Assembly (NCBI GenBank): GCA_021810815.1
Contig: JAJZHR010000151.1
Span: 1 to 6,234, forward strand
DNA: 6,234 nucleotides
Direction of reading: 5' to 3'
Source: Acidobacteriota bacterium
GTDB taxonomy: Bacteria; Acidobacteriota; Terriglobia; Terriglobales; Acidobacteriaceae
A program made the translations under genes and the position numbers. The notes below the pieces were generated by a model. That model had not been told where the DNA came from, ran no database searches, and saw nothing but the letters and a program-made list of their open reading frames with translations. Shown here piece after piece: positions 1-5,321 of this stretch (the stretch's first letter is position 1; each line of letters opens with the position of its first letter).

Positions 1-151
1 ATCTGAAGTAGAAGGCTGCGAACACCAGGACGATGCCAAGATTCGCTGCCAGCCGTTCCCAGAATTGGTTTCTGAAGAACGCCAAATCTACGCCGACAAT
101 GACGGCGGCCATCGCCACAACGTAAAGTACGATCACTGCCTGTCTGCCCAT
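1..151 (-). CDS. Small integral membrane protein, 5' part only (runs off the left edge)
   Basis: Reading leftward from ATG at 151, 50 codons stay open to the window edge, beginning MGRQAVIVLYVVAMAAVIVG. Two hydrophobic segments are visible, about residues 5-25 and 37-48. They are separated by a short polar stretch with Arg, Asn, Gln, Glu and Arg (residues 26-36), which suggests a helical hairpin in the inner membrane. The start at 151 is chosen because GAGG (159-162) sits 7 bases upstream. An in-frame ATG at 169 has no comparable ribosome-binding site. The gene begins 73 bases after the stop of the M1-like gene on the same strand, so it may be co-transcribed with it. I do not recognise the family and the C-terminus is missing, so no function is proposed. 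A short hydrophobic reading frame can arise by chance, but the good ribosome-binding site and the absence of stops argue for a real gene. Confidence 0.6.
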   Translation of the reverse strand, partial: MGRQAVIVLYVVAMAAVIVGVDLAFFRNQFWERLAANLGIVLVFAAFYFR

Positions 152-224
152 GTTGGTTCCTCGTTGCATCGTAAATCGAGCCAGGCGCAGGAGGGAATTT
201 CAAAGCGAATTTCAGGACGGTCTC

Positions 225-2192
225 CTAGCTTGGCTCAGGCGGCCGCTTGTACGGAGCTTGCAGGTATTTCCTTGCCTCGTTGATGGCTCCCTGGGTGTTG
301 TCGTTGGTCTGCACGGCCTGGCGGTATTCGTTGACGGCGCGCTCGCGCTGGCCGGTGATGTCGAAGATCTTGCCGAGTTCGATGTGGCTCCAGACTTCGG
401 TCCATTTGGGCTCGTTGTCTCCGCGCTGAGCGTCGCGGAAGGCGTTGGCGGCGGCCTGGTAGTTGCGCTGCAGGAAGAAGACCTCGCCGATGCGATAGCT
501 TGCGAGGGAGCTGTTGCTGTTGGCCTGGAGGGCCTTCTGGTAGGCGGCGAGCGCGCCCACGTAGTCGCCCTGGGCGACCATCTGCTGTCCGCGCAGGATG
601 GCCACGCGAACGGCCATGTCCGGTGTATTCTTCAGCACCCAGTTGTCCGGATCGATGGTGATGTGGCGGGGACGGCCGAAGGTTTCCACCACGTATTGGG
701 ACGAGGGGCCGACCACATCGACGCGCTTGATCTCCGTCTTGCCGTCGGTCTCAAGGCGCAGCTCGACGGGCATGTTGAAGAGGTCCAGATCCTGGTCAAT
801 CTGTCCGATGGTTCGGAAGCCCTTGTTGTTGCCGAGGCGATAGACGGTGAATTTGTTCTTGAAGTCCGGGGCTCCGGTGCCGTCGAGCCACTGGGCGAAG
901 AAGGGCGTGAGCTGCTGGGTGGTGTGCGCCTGCGCGACCTTCTCGATGTCTGCCTCGCTGACGCCCTTGTCTGTGAATTGCGACAGGATGCCGCGCAGGA
1001 TGTCGGTGAAGTCCTTGTCGCCCACCTCCCAGCGGAGCATGTGGAAGACCATGGCTCCCTTCTCCAGCGTCATGGACTGGAAGTCCGGAGAGAAGGGGTC
1101 GAGGCGTCCCACGGACGAGAGCGGCGTGGTGTCATAGGCGAGCGCGCCCGCCGCAATGTCTGTCACCGCGGTCTGGAAGGCGGTTTTGCCGGCGGTGTCT
1201 TCGACGTACATCAGTTCGCCGTAGCGGGACATGCCATTGGTGACCCATGCGTCGTTCAGGGTGGCTGGGCTCACCTCGCTGCTCCACCACTGGTGGGCGA
1301 TGGTGTTGGCCAGAAGGCGGTAGTTGGGCGGATTGGTGAAGCGGGAGCCTGCCAGGGCGGCGACCTCCGGCCCCCAGTAGGCGGGAACCGTGTCGTCCGG
1401 CAGCTCCACCACGTAGAGTTTGCCGGACTCGCCCTGGCCGAAGAGGTTGGTGAAGAAGTCCTGCTCCTTCTGGGCGGTGTCGGCATAGGGAACGGCGTTG
1501 GCCTTGTGGGCGTCGGTGGTGTAGACGTGGATATTGGTCCCGCCGGGAGGGCTCACCGGGGCGAGGAACTTGCCCGCGATGATGGTGCCGGGGAAGCCGG
1601 GTCTGGTCCAACTGAAGTCGAACTCGGAGCCGCCATCAGGCAGCGTTTTGGTGCCGGTGTAGCCGCTGCCGACGACGCGCTCGCCCGCCGGGACGCTGAT
1701 ATGCATCTCCGCGGTGAAGCGGTTCGTGAGGTATCCGACCATGGGGAACCAGCGGCCGGCGTAGAGCAGATAGCTGATGGGATCGCCCACCTGAGCAACC
1801 TTCAGCCCCTCGACCGGGCTGTTGTCTGTGCCGAAGAGAGGGCCGTTGTACGCGAAGGTGTAAACGGCGCTCTTGCCTTTCGCGAGGGGCGTTGCCAGGG
1901 CGAGGCGCACGGTGGAGTCGCTGGCGGAGCGGTCGGCGGCGATCTCTGTACCTTTGGCGTCGGTGATTTTCGTGACGCGAAGGTTGTTGTTCAGCTCCAG
2001 GACGGCGGTGGACACGTCTTCCAGGGCGGTGACGGAGACTTTCGCGGTGGCGGTGAGGGTGTGCATCGCAGGGTCAAGCTTTGCGTCGATGACGTAGCCG
2101 GTCACCTGCAATTGCTGCCTGAGCGGAGCTGCCCAGGCAGAGGGGCCGAACGCGAGCATCGCCGCCGTGAACAGGATCGGAGCAAAGCGCAT
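225..2192 (-). CDS. Secreted M1-aminopeptidase-like protein with C-terminal TPR repeats, probable pseudo-peptidase
   Basis: This is a 655-residue protein from ATG 2192. Residues 1-21 form a signal peptide: a short basic start, a hydrophobic core, and an Ala-Trp-Ala cleavage site before Ala22. It should therefore be exported to the periplasm or cell surface. An N-terminal beta domain of M1 type follows, including YAGRWFP at 144-150. Next comes a peptidase-like domain with NTIAHQWW at 296-303 and LEKGAMVFHML at 376-386, then three TPR-like repeats at about 526-633. M1 enzymes use HExxH-x18-E to bind zinc and cleave N-terminal residues. Here the corresponding positions are Asn296, Thr297, His300 and Asn319, the catalytic Tyr position is Leu376, and no GAMEN motif is visible. 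Peptidase activity is therefore unlikely; binding through the TPRs or the M1 fold is an inference. The frame is open back to 2408, inside lpxB. The start at 2192 is chosen for the signal peptide, although its ribosome-binding site is weak. ATG 2285, with GAGGA about 10 bases upstream, is an alternative. Confidence 0.85.
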   Translation of the reverse strand: MRFAPILFTAAMLAFGPSAWAAPLRQQLQVTGYVIDAKLDPAMHTLTATAKVSVTALEDVSTAVLELNNNLRVTKITDAKGTEIAADRSASDSTVRLALATPLAKGKSAVYTFAYNGPLFGTDNSPVEGLKVAQVGDPISYLLYAGRWFPMVGYLTNRFTAEMHISVPAGERVVGSGYTGTKTLPDGGSEFDFSWTRPGFPGTIIAGKFLAPVSPPGGTNIHVYTTDAHKANAVPYADTAQKEQDFFTNLFGQGESGKLYVVELPDDTVPAYWGPEVAALAGSRFTNPPNYRLLANTIAHQWWSSEVSPATLNDAWVTNGMSRYGELMYVEDTAGKTAFQTAVTDIAAGALAYDTTPLSSVGRLDPFSPDFQSMTLEKGAMVFHMLRWEVGDKDFTDILRGILSQFTDKGVSEADIEKVAQAHTTQQLTPFFAQWLDGTGAPDFKNKFTVYRLGNNKGFRTIGQIDQDLDLFNMPVELRLETDGKTEIKRVDVVGPSSQYVVETFGRPRHITIDPDNWVLKNTPDMAVRVAILRGQQMVAQGDYVGALAAYQKALQANSNSSLASYRIGEVFFLQRNYQAAANAFRDAQRGDNEPKWTEVWSHIELGKIFDITGQRERAVNEYRQAVQTNDNTQGAINEARKYLQAPYKRPPEPS

Positions 2193-2328
2193 TCCATGCC
2201 GCGTCGCTCTGCCCGACGGCCGGCCAGAGGGACGATCAGATAGATACAAGCCCAGGGAGAGAAACCGTCGTGCAGAGTCGGTCATTCGAGCGCAAGTCCT
2301 CACGTACATCCTATCGCTGTCCCATCCG
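2193..2328 (-). other. Intergenic leader between lpxB and the M1-like gene
   Basis: These 136 bases separate the lpxB TAA stop (2329-2331) from the chosen M1-like start. The reading frame of the M1-like gene stays open through the whole stretch, so a longer N-terminus starting at 2285 cannot be excluded. However, that stretch encodes a basic, Ser/Arg/Gly-rich peptide unlike a protein domain and would bury the signal peptide 31 residues in. I see no convincing -35/-10 pair and no hairpin followed by a T-run. The gap could be a leader carrying its own promoter or simply part of an lpxB transcript. Confidence 0.35.
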
Positions 2329-3630
2329 TTAGACGCAGTGGGCCTCTCCGGAGTGTTGATCCTGCCCAAGCTGGCGCAGCACCTCGCTGCACACGCGTTC
2401 GATGGCATGGAAGCCTGCGCTGCACGGTTCGGCAGCGGAGGCGGGCGATTGCAGAGCGGCGCGAACCGCTGCCAGATCGGACCGCATGGTGGCGCGGATG
2501 GACTCCTCGACCAGCAGCGGGCGGAGATGGCTGACGATGCTGGAGGGATTGAATTCCTGCTGGAGCAGTTCAGGGACGGCGCGGCGGCCGAGGATGGCGC
2601 TGGAGATAAGGTTCACCATGGCAATGGGCAGGTTGCCGTACTGGTCAGGCTCCGCGTTGATTTCCGCTGGGTAGCTCACCATCCCCTTCGCCAGCCTGTA
2701 GGTAAGCCCGGAGACGCGGTAGACCACCAGGAAGGGGTTGCCGATGAGCGCCGCCTGAACGGTAGCGGTGCCGCTGGCGACAACGCTGGCATAGGCATGC
2801 AGGAGAGCGGCGCGGGCGTCGTCGACCAGGTGGGAATTCGGGAGGAGAGCTTCCGTCGAGGGGCTTGCCTGATGGATGACGGCCTTCACCGCTTCGGTTC
2901 GCAGCGTGGAGGCGACCGGCAAAAGGAACTCATATTGGCGGCCGAGCAGGGCCGCAGCCTCCAGCATGGACGGCAGGTTCAGCTTCACTTCCTTCTCGCG
3001 GCTGCCGGGCAGAAGAGCGATCCACTGCTTTGCGGGATTCAGACCATGCACCGCCGCATACTCTTCGCGGCTGATAGCGGGCAGCGGCAGCTCCGCAAGC
3101 GGATGGCCCACGAACTCTGCGTCCACGCCCTGGGAGCGGTAGAACGCCTGCTCGAAAGGGAAGATGACCATCATCTTGGCAACGCGCTGGCGGACGGCGT
3201 CGATGCGCCCCTTCTTCCAGGCCCATAGCTGCGGGCTGACGAAGTAGATGACGGGGATGTTGAGCGCCTTCAACTCGCGCGCCAGCCGCAGGTTCACGTC
3301 CGGGAAGTCGATGAGAACGGCCACGTCCGGCTTCTCGCGCTTGATGGACGCGACCAGCTTGCGGTATTCGCCGTAGACGCGCGGAATGTGGCGCAGAATT
3401 TCGGTGATGCCCATGTGGGCCACGTCCTCGGCCTTGACCACGCGGCGAAAACCGGCCGCCTCCATTTCGAGGCCGCCGAGGCCGAAGAATTCCGGCGGGG
3501 ATGGGTGCTGGGATGGGTTGGATGCGGTCAACCGCGCGCGCAGGGCTGCGATCAGCAGAGCGCCGTAATGGTCGCCGCTGGCCTCTCCGGCGGAGAGAAA
3601 GATGCGCGGGGATGTCTGTGCATACTTCAA
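2329..3630 (-). CDS. lpxB: Lipid-A-disaccharide synthase LpxB (GT19)
   Basis: LpxB joins UDP-2,3-diacylglucosamine to lipid X (2,3-diacylglucosamine-1-phosphate), making the beta-1',6 disaccharide of lipid A. It acts at the cytoplasmic face of the inner membrane. Family motifs appear in order: SAGEASGD at 13-20, the IDFPDVNL block at 107-114 containing the conserved Asp, YFVSPQLWAWK at 129-139, FPFE at 157-160, FVGHPLAE at 173-180, LLPGSREKEV at 206-215 with the conserved Arg211, ASGTAT at 285-290, VVYRVS at 302-307 and VPELLQ at 352-357. At 433 residues it is longer than the 382 residues of E. coli LpxB. The extra length lies in an insert near 320-332, a short Pro/Ser-rich stretch near 38-46 and a C-terminal tail. 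The start is TTG, supported by AGGA 7 bases upstream. It begins 48 bases after the ParE-type toxin gene. No other lipid A gene is present in the window. Confidence 0.96.
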   Translation of the reverse strand: MKYAQTSPRIFLSAGEASGDHYGALLIAALRARLTASNPSQHPSPPEFFGLGGLEMEAAGFRRVVKAEDVAHMGITEILRHIPRVYGEYRKLVASIKREKPDVAVLIDFPDVNLRLARELKALNIPVIYFVSPQLWAWKKGRIDAVRQRVAKMMVIFPFEQAFYRSQGVDAEFVGHPLAELPLPAISREEYAAVHGLNPAKQWIALLPGSREKEVKLNLPSMLEAAALLGRQYEFLLPVASTLRTEAVKAVIHQASPSTEALLPNSHLVDDARAALLHAYASVVASGTATVQAALIGNPFLVVYRVSGLTYRLAKGMVSYPAEINAEPDQYGNLPIAMVNLISSAILGRRAVPELLQQEFNPSSIVSHLRPLLVEESIRATMRSDLAAVRAALQSPASAAEPCSAGFHAIERVCSEVLRQLGQDQHSGEAHCV

Positions 3631-3637
3631 CGAGCAA

Positions 3638-3641
3638 TCCT
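3638..3641 (-). promoter_or_regulatory. Ribosome-binding site supporting the TTG start of lpxB
   Basis: On the minus strand AGGA lies 7 bases before TTG at 3630-3628, within a run reading CAGGATTGCTCG before the start. No in-frame ATG precedes the SAGEASGD motif, which begins only 12 residues in, so the TTG is the natural start. Translation may be less efficient than from ATG. Confidence 0.6.
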
Positions 3642-3678
3642 GTCTGGGGGAAGCGAAGTCGCGGAACGGCTTATGGGC

Positions 3679-3987
3679 CTAGATTGTGAATGGTTTCCTA
3701 GAGGAATGATAAACGCGCAAGACTCGAACTACGTGATCGGGCTTTCTTATTTCAAAGACGATGCGATGAGAGTGATAGAGGACTTGCCGCAGTTGCAGGT
3801 TGGTGAACTCTTGTTCCCGCACCCTGGCGCATCGCTCCGGCATTGATTCAAGGGATGCAAACGCATCGTCCAGGCCCCTAGACCAAACGTCCGCGACTTC
3901 CGCATCGTTGCTGTTTGCCAGGAGGTACTTGAAGTATTCTTCCGCGTCGGCGAGCGCTTTGTCCGTGACCTCAACGAGAAAGGCCAT
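3679..3987 (-). CDS. ParE/RelE-superfamily toxin of a type II toxin-antitoxin module
   Basis: This 102-residue protein has the size and layout of ParE/RelE toxins. An N-terminal strand, MAFLVEVTDKALAD, leads into two helices (about 9-24 and 27-47) containing a Trp-Ser-Arg stretch and a run up to Met49-Pro50. A beta-sheet half follows, with LRQVLYHSHRIVFEI at 66-80 and RVLRVYHSSRKPF at 88-100. The last segment matches the usual family ending, in which an Arg/His-rich strand follows a hydrophobic one. Family members either cut mRNA on the ribosome (RelE) or poison gyrase (ParE); the sequence alone does not tell which applies here. The gene overlaps the upstream antitoxin by 17 bases, so translation is probably coupled, and GGGAG lies 4 bases before its ATG. 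Base composition is lower in G+C than in neighbouring lpxB, consistent with horizontal acquisition. Confidence 0.85.
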   Translation of the reverse strand: MAFLVEVTDKALADAEEYFKYLLANSNDAEVADVWSRGLDDAFASLESMPERCARVREQEFTNLQLRQVLYHSHRIVFEIRKPDHVVRVLRVYHSSRKPFTI

Positions 3988-4258
3988 ATTTCTCCCGCAA
4001 TTCCGCTATCGCCTCGCGCGCCGGACGAACTCGCCCAGCCTTTGCGTCCTCCAGGCCTTCCTTCACGGCGGCGACGAACTCAAACTCCTCCAAACGATCC
4101 AGCAGTTCCTGATAGCTGGCAGCGTCCTGAACTACGAGTTCGGCGCGGCCGTTGATGGTGAGCACCAGGGGGGTCTTGCTGTCCTTGAGCCTGCCGACGT
4201 ACTCTTTGGCGTTGCGCTGGAAGTCGGTGAGCGGATGGACTTCGCGGAGATCGATCAT
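3971..4258 (-). CDS. Phd/YefM-type antitoxin paired with the ParE/RelE-type toxin
   Basis: This is a 95-residue protein. The N-terminal part (about 1-55) has the Phd/YefM pattern: a PLTDFQRNAKEY helix near 9-20, then TPLVLTINGRAELVVQD at 29-45, the strand-turn-strand with an Asn-Gly turn, then SYQELLDRLEEF. In this family that part dimerises and binds operator DNA. The remaining acidic and basic helices (about 58-95) would wrap and neutralise the toxin. The start at 4258 is chosen because AGAGG lies 7 bases upstream and the DNA-binding domain begins there. The frame is open to 4411, but the added peptide is translated from a repeat-like intergenic sequence. The stop overlaps the toxin start by 17 bases. 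Such antitoxins usually repress their own operon, and a tandem 11-bp repeat at 4284-4305 is a candidate operator. Confidence 0.87.
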   Translation of the reverse strand: MIDLREVHPLTDFQRNAKEYVGRLKDSKTPLVLTINGRAELVVQDAASYQELLDRLEEFEFVAAVKEGLEDAKAGRVRPAREAIAELREKYGLSR

Positions 4259-4265
4259 GGGAGCA

Positions 4266-4270
4266 CCTCT
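4266..4270 (-). promoter_or_regulatory. Ribosome-binding site fixing the start of the second antitoxin
   Basis: AGAGG on the minus strand lies 7 bases before ATG at 4258. This supports the short form of the antitoxin over the longer open frame that reaches 4411. Confidence 0.65.
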
Positions 4271-4283
4271 TGCGGAAGGATAG

Positions 4284-4305
4284 CATGTAATTCGCATGGA
4301 ATTCG
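4284..4305. repeat. Tandem 11-bp direct repeat upstream of the ParE-module antitoxin, candidate operator
   Basis: CATGTAATTCG (4284-4294) is followed immediately by CATGGAATTCG (4295-4305), a match at 10 of 11 positions. The repeat unit is close to one helical turn, so two protein subunits would bind the same face of the DNA. It lies 25 bases upstream of the antitoxin ATG, next to a possible -10 element reading TATCCT on the minus strand. Phd-type antitoxins autoregulate by binding repeated sites near their promoter, so this is a reasonable candidate operator. The role is inferred; no -35 box is clear. Confidence 0.45.
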
Positions 4306-4313
4306 ATGATCGA

Positions 4314-4410
4314 CGGAGGGGTGAGCGGCGGAGGGGTCGAGCAGCGGCTGGGGCGAGAAGCCAGGTCCCTTCCCTTCGGTCGGGGATGACACTTCGTGGG
4401 AGCATCCCCA
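4314..4410. repeat. Intergenic repeat-like element with inverted repeat and short direct repeats
   Basis: The gap between the two toxin-antitoxin modules is unlike coding sequence. GGGGATG at 4382-4388 pairs with CATCCCC at 4403-4409 across a 14-base loop. CGGAGGGGT occurs twice with a 15-base period (4314-4322 and 4329-4337). Read leftward, the stretch GTCATCCCCGACCG followed by GGGACCTGG resembles dispersed intergenic repeats that I associate with acidobacterial genomes. That resemblance is from memory. The hairpin has no T-run after it, so it is not a canonical terminator, although it lies 15 bases after the PIN gene stop and could slow or protect the transcript end. Confidence 0.4.
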
Positions 4411-4424
4411 CTCATCGCGGAGGG

Positions 4425-4838
4425 CTACGCGCCGTGGCGTTCCCAGAATTGGGCGGGCGAGAGGATGGGATATCGTCCCGCGAGCGCGAGCAGGCCTTTG
4501 TCTCCTGTGATGAGGCAGTCGGCTTTCGCTGCCCGGAGCGTGCCCAGGATTGGCTGATCGGACGGGTCGCGCAGCTCTTCATCCGTGTCGCTGCCTGGCT
4601 CGACAATCTCGGCCATGAAGGTGAAGATGTCGGCGAGGTCGCGCATTTCCGCAGTGCTGAGCGACACGCGGGGGAGCCGCGGCAGGACACGCACCATCTC
4701 GTCGAGGATGTGCCGCGACAGCACCACTCGCAGCGACCCGCTGTTCCAGGCGGCAAGGATGCGGCCGGGAATGCTTGCCGGATAGGCGAGTCCCGACACC
4801 AGGACGTTGGTGTCGAGAACGACCCGCGTTGCCGCCAT
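4425..4838 (-). CDS. PIN-domain RNase toxin (COG1569-like) of a type II toxin-antitoxin module
   Basis: This 137-residue protein has a single PIN domain. The four conserved acidic residues that bind metal in PIN nucleases are all present: Asp9 in VVLDTNVLVSG, Glu47 in HILDEMVR, Asp94 in RDPSDQPIL and Asp113 in ITGDKGLL. The last motif, with a following Leu-Leu, and the ending ILSPAQFWE are typical of the putative toxin component, PIN family, group. Such proteins cut RNA and are held inactive by their cognate antitoxin. The ATG shares its A with the TGA stop of the upstream antitoxin (TGATG), which indicates translational coupling. All catalytic residues are intact, so the toxin is probably functional. 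The RNA target cannot be told from the sequence. Confidence 0.92.
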   Translation of the reverse strand: MAATRVVLDTNVLVSGLAYPASIPGRILAAWNSGSLRVVLSRHILDEMVRVLPRLPRVSLSTAEMRDLADIFTFMAEIVEPGSDTDEELRDPSDQPILGTLRAAKADCLITGDKGLLALAGRYPILSPAQFWERHGA

Positions 4839-5119
4839 CAGCGTTGCCGCTTCCGTCGCCGGGATTTGGCCACGGCGGCGTCAATCTCCGCCATGCCTTG
4901 CTCTTCCGGCACATCTCTATAAGCCTGCGCGAACCGGGAGCTCAACTCGTCGAAGCGGTTTCTCATGCGGCGGATGCGGGCGAAAAGCTCGGCGTCCACG
5001 AGGGCTGCCACGGGCTTGCCATCTTTGCTGATGACGATGCTGTCGTTTCGGTACTGGACCTGGTTGAGCATCTCGCCCAGGTTCTGACGGAAGTTGACGG
5101 CGTTCACTTCGGTGACCAT
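4838..5119 (-). CDS. Phd/YefM-type antitoxin paired with the PIN toxin
   Basis: This is a 93-residue protein. Residues 1-45 follow the Phd/YefM fold: VNAVNFRQNLGEMLNQVQ as strand plus helix, then DSIVISKDGKPVAALVD with the Asp-Gly turn. This part should dimerise and bind the operator. Residues 46-93 form a charged helical tail ending in SRRRKRQR, which would contact the PIN toxin. The start at 5119 is chosen because AAGGGAG lies 8 bases upstream. ATG 5140, and the open frame back to 5245, lack a good ribosome-binding site and add residues outside the fold. The stop shares a base with the toxin start. Phd-type antitoxins are known partners of several toxin families, including PIN toxins, so the pairing rests on the coupling and on family precedent. 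Short repeated sites at 5146-5163 may be its operator. Confidence 0.9.
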   Translation of the reverse strand: MVTEVNAVNFRQNLGEMLNQVQYRNDSIVISKDGKPVAALVDAELFARIRRMRNRFDELSSRFAQAYRDVPEEQGMAEIDAAVAKSRRRKRQR

Positions 5120-5127
5120 TTGGCTGT

Positions 5128-5134
5128 CTCCCTT
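5128..5134 (-). promoter_or_regulatory. Ribosome-binding site fixing the start of the PIN-module antitoxin
   Basis: AAGGGAG on the minus strand lies 8 bases before ATG at 5119. It is the best Shine-Dalgarno match in the neighbourhood, and it falls inside the longer alternative frame that starts at 5140. Confidence 0.7.
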
Positions 5135-5145
5135 GATCATGCTGA

Positions 5146-5163
5146 CCAGTATGACTAGTATGG
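5146..5163. repeat. Tandem 9-bp repeat upstream of the PIN-module antitoxin, candidate operator
   Basis: CCAGTATGA (5146-5154) is followed directly by CTAGTATGG (5155-5163), a match at 7 of 9 positions. A further CCAGTATT lies at 5183-5190. The sites sit about 27 bases upstream of the antitoxin ATG, where autoregulation would be expected. On the minus strand they also contain CATACT-like -10 candidates, but no matching -35 box is clear. The operator role is an inference from position and from antitoxin family behaviour. Confidence 0.35.
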
Positions 5164-5259
5164 CCGCATTCGGGTGGCTCGTCCAGTATTCAGCGGCGTC
5201 AAATCCGAAAGGCCGATTCGAAATCCGGTCTTGTAGGCACACCAAACCTCACCCTCGCA

Positions 5260-5312
5260 CGCAAGGGAGCTCTGGCCCCGCAAGGGAAACCTACCGTAGT
5301 TCTGAGTCAGAA
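5260..5312. repeat. Short direct repeat and 13-bp palindrome in the gap after the ABC transporter
   Basis: In the 202-base gap between the ABC gene stop and the antitoxin start, CGCAAGGGA occurs at 5260-5268 and 5279-5287, and TTCTGAGTCAGAA at 5300-5312 is a perfect odd palindrome. The palindrome begins 9 bases downstream of the ABC gene stop. Its arms are A/T-rich with no adequate loop and no T-run, so it is a poor terminator and looks more like a protein-binding site. Either element could be chance. Confidence 0.25.
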
Positions 5313-5321
5313 ACAGGACGC

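Noticed and set aside
150..2243. A 697-codon open frame on the plus strand opposite the M1-like gene
   Set aside because: It is rich in Gly, Val, Ala and Arg with no recognisable domain and is fully antisense to a gene with signal peptide, M1 and TPR domains. High-GC genes commonly leave long open frames on the other strand.
2193..2408. N-terminal extension of the M1-like protein to 2408
   Set aside because: It would overlap the end of lpxB by 80 bases and place a typical signal peptide 72 residues inside the protein.
2167..3228. A 353-codon open frame on the plus strand opposite lpxB
   Set aside because: It is antisense to a clear LpxB sequence, with low-complexity composition and no domain pattern.
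2930..3637. A 235-codon minus-strand frame overlapping lpxB in another frame
   Set aside because: It is Arg/Pro/Ala-rich and without domains. The LpxB frame explains the same DNA with many conserved motifs.
4382..4409. Rho-independent terminator after the PIN toxin gene
   Set aside because: The inverted repeat has a 7-bp stem and a 14-base loop but no T-run on the minus strand.
4259..4411. N-terminal extension of the second antitoxin to 4411
   Set aside because: The added residues come from the repeat-like intergenic sequence, while a good ribosome-binding site and the Phd/YefM fold both begin at 4258.
5120..5245. N-terminal extension of the first antitoxin to 5245 or 5140
   Set aside because: The best ribosome-binding site lies inside this stretch, directly upstream of ATG 5119, and the extra residues do not fit the family.
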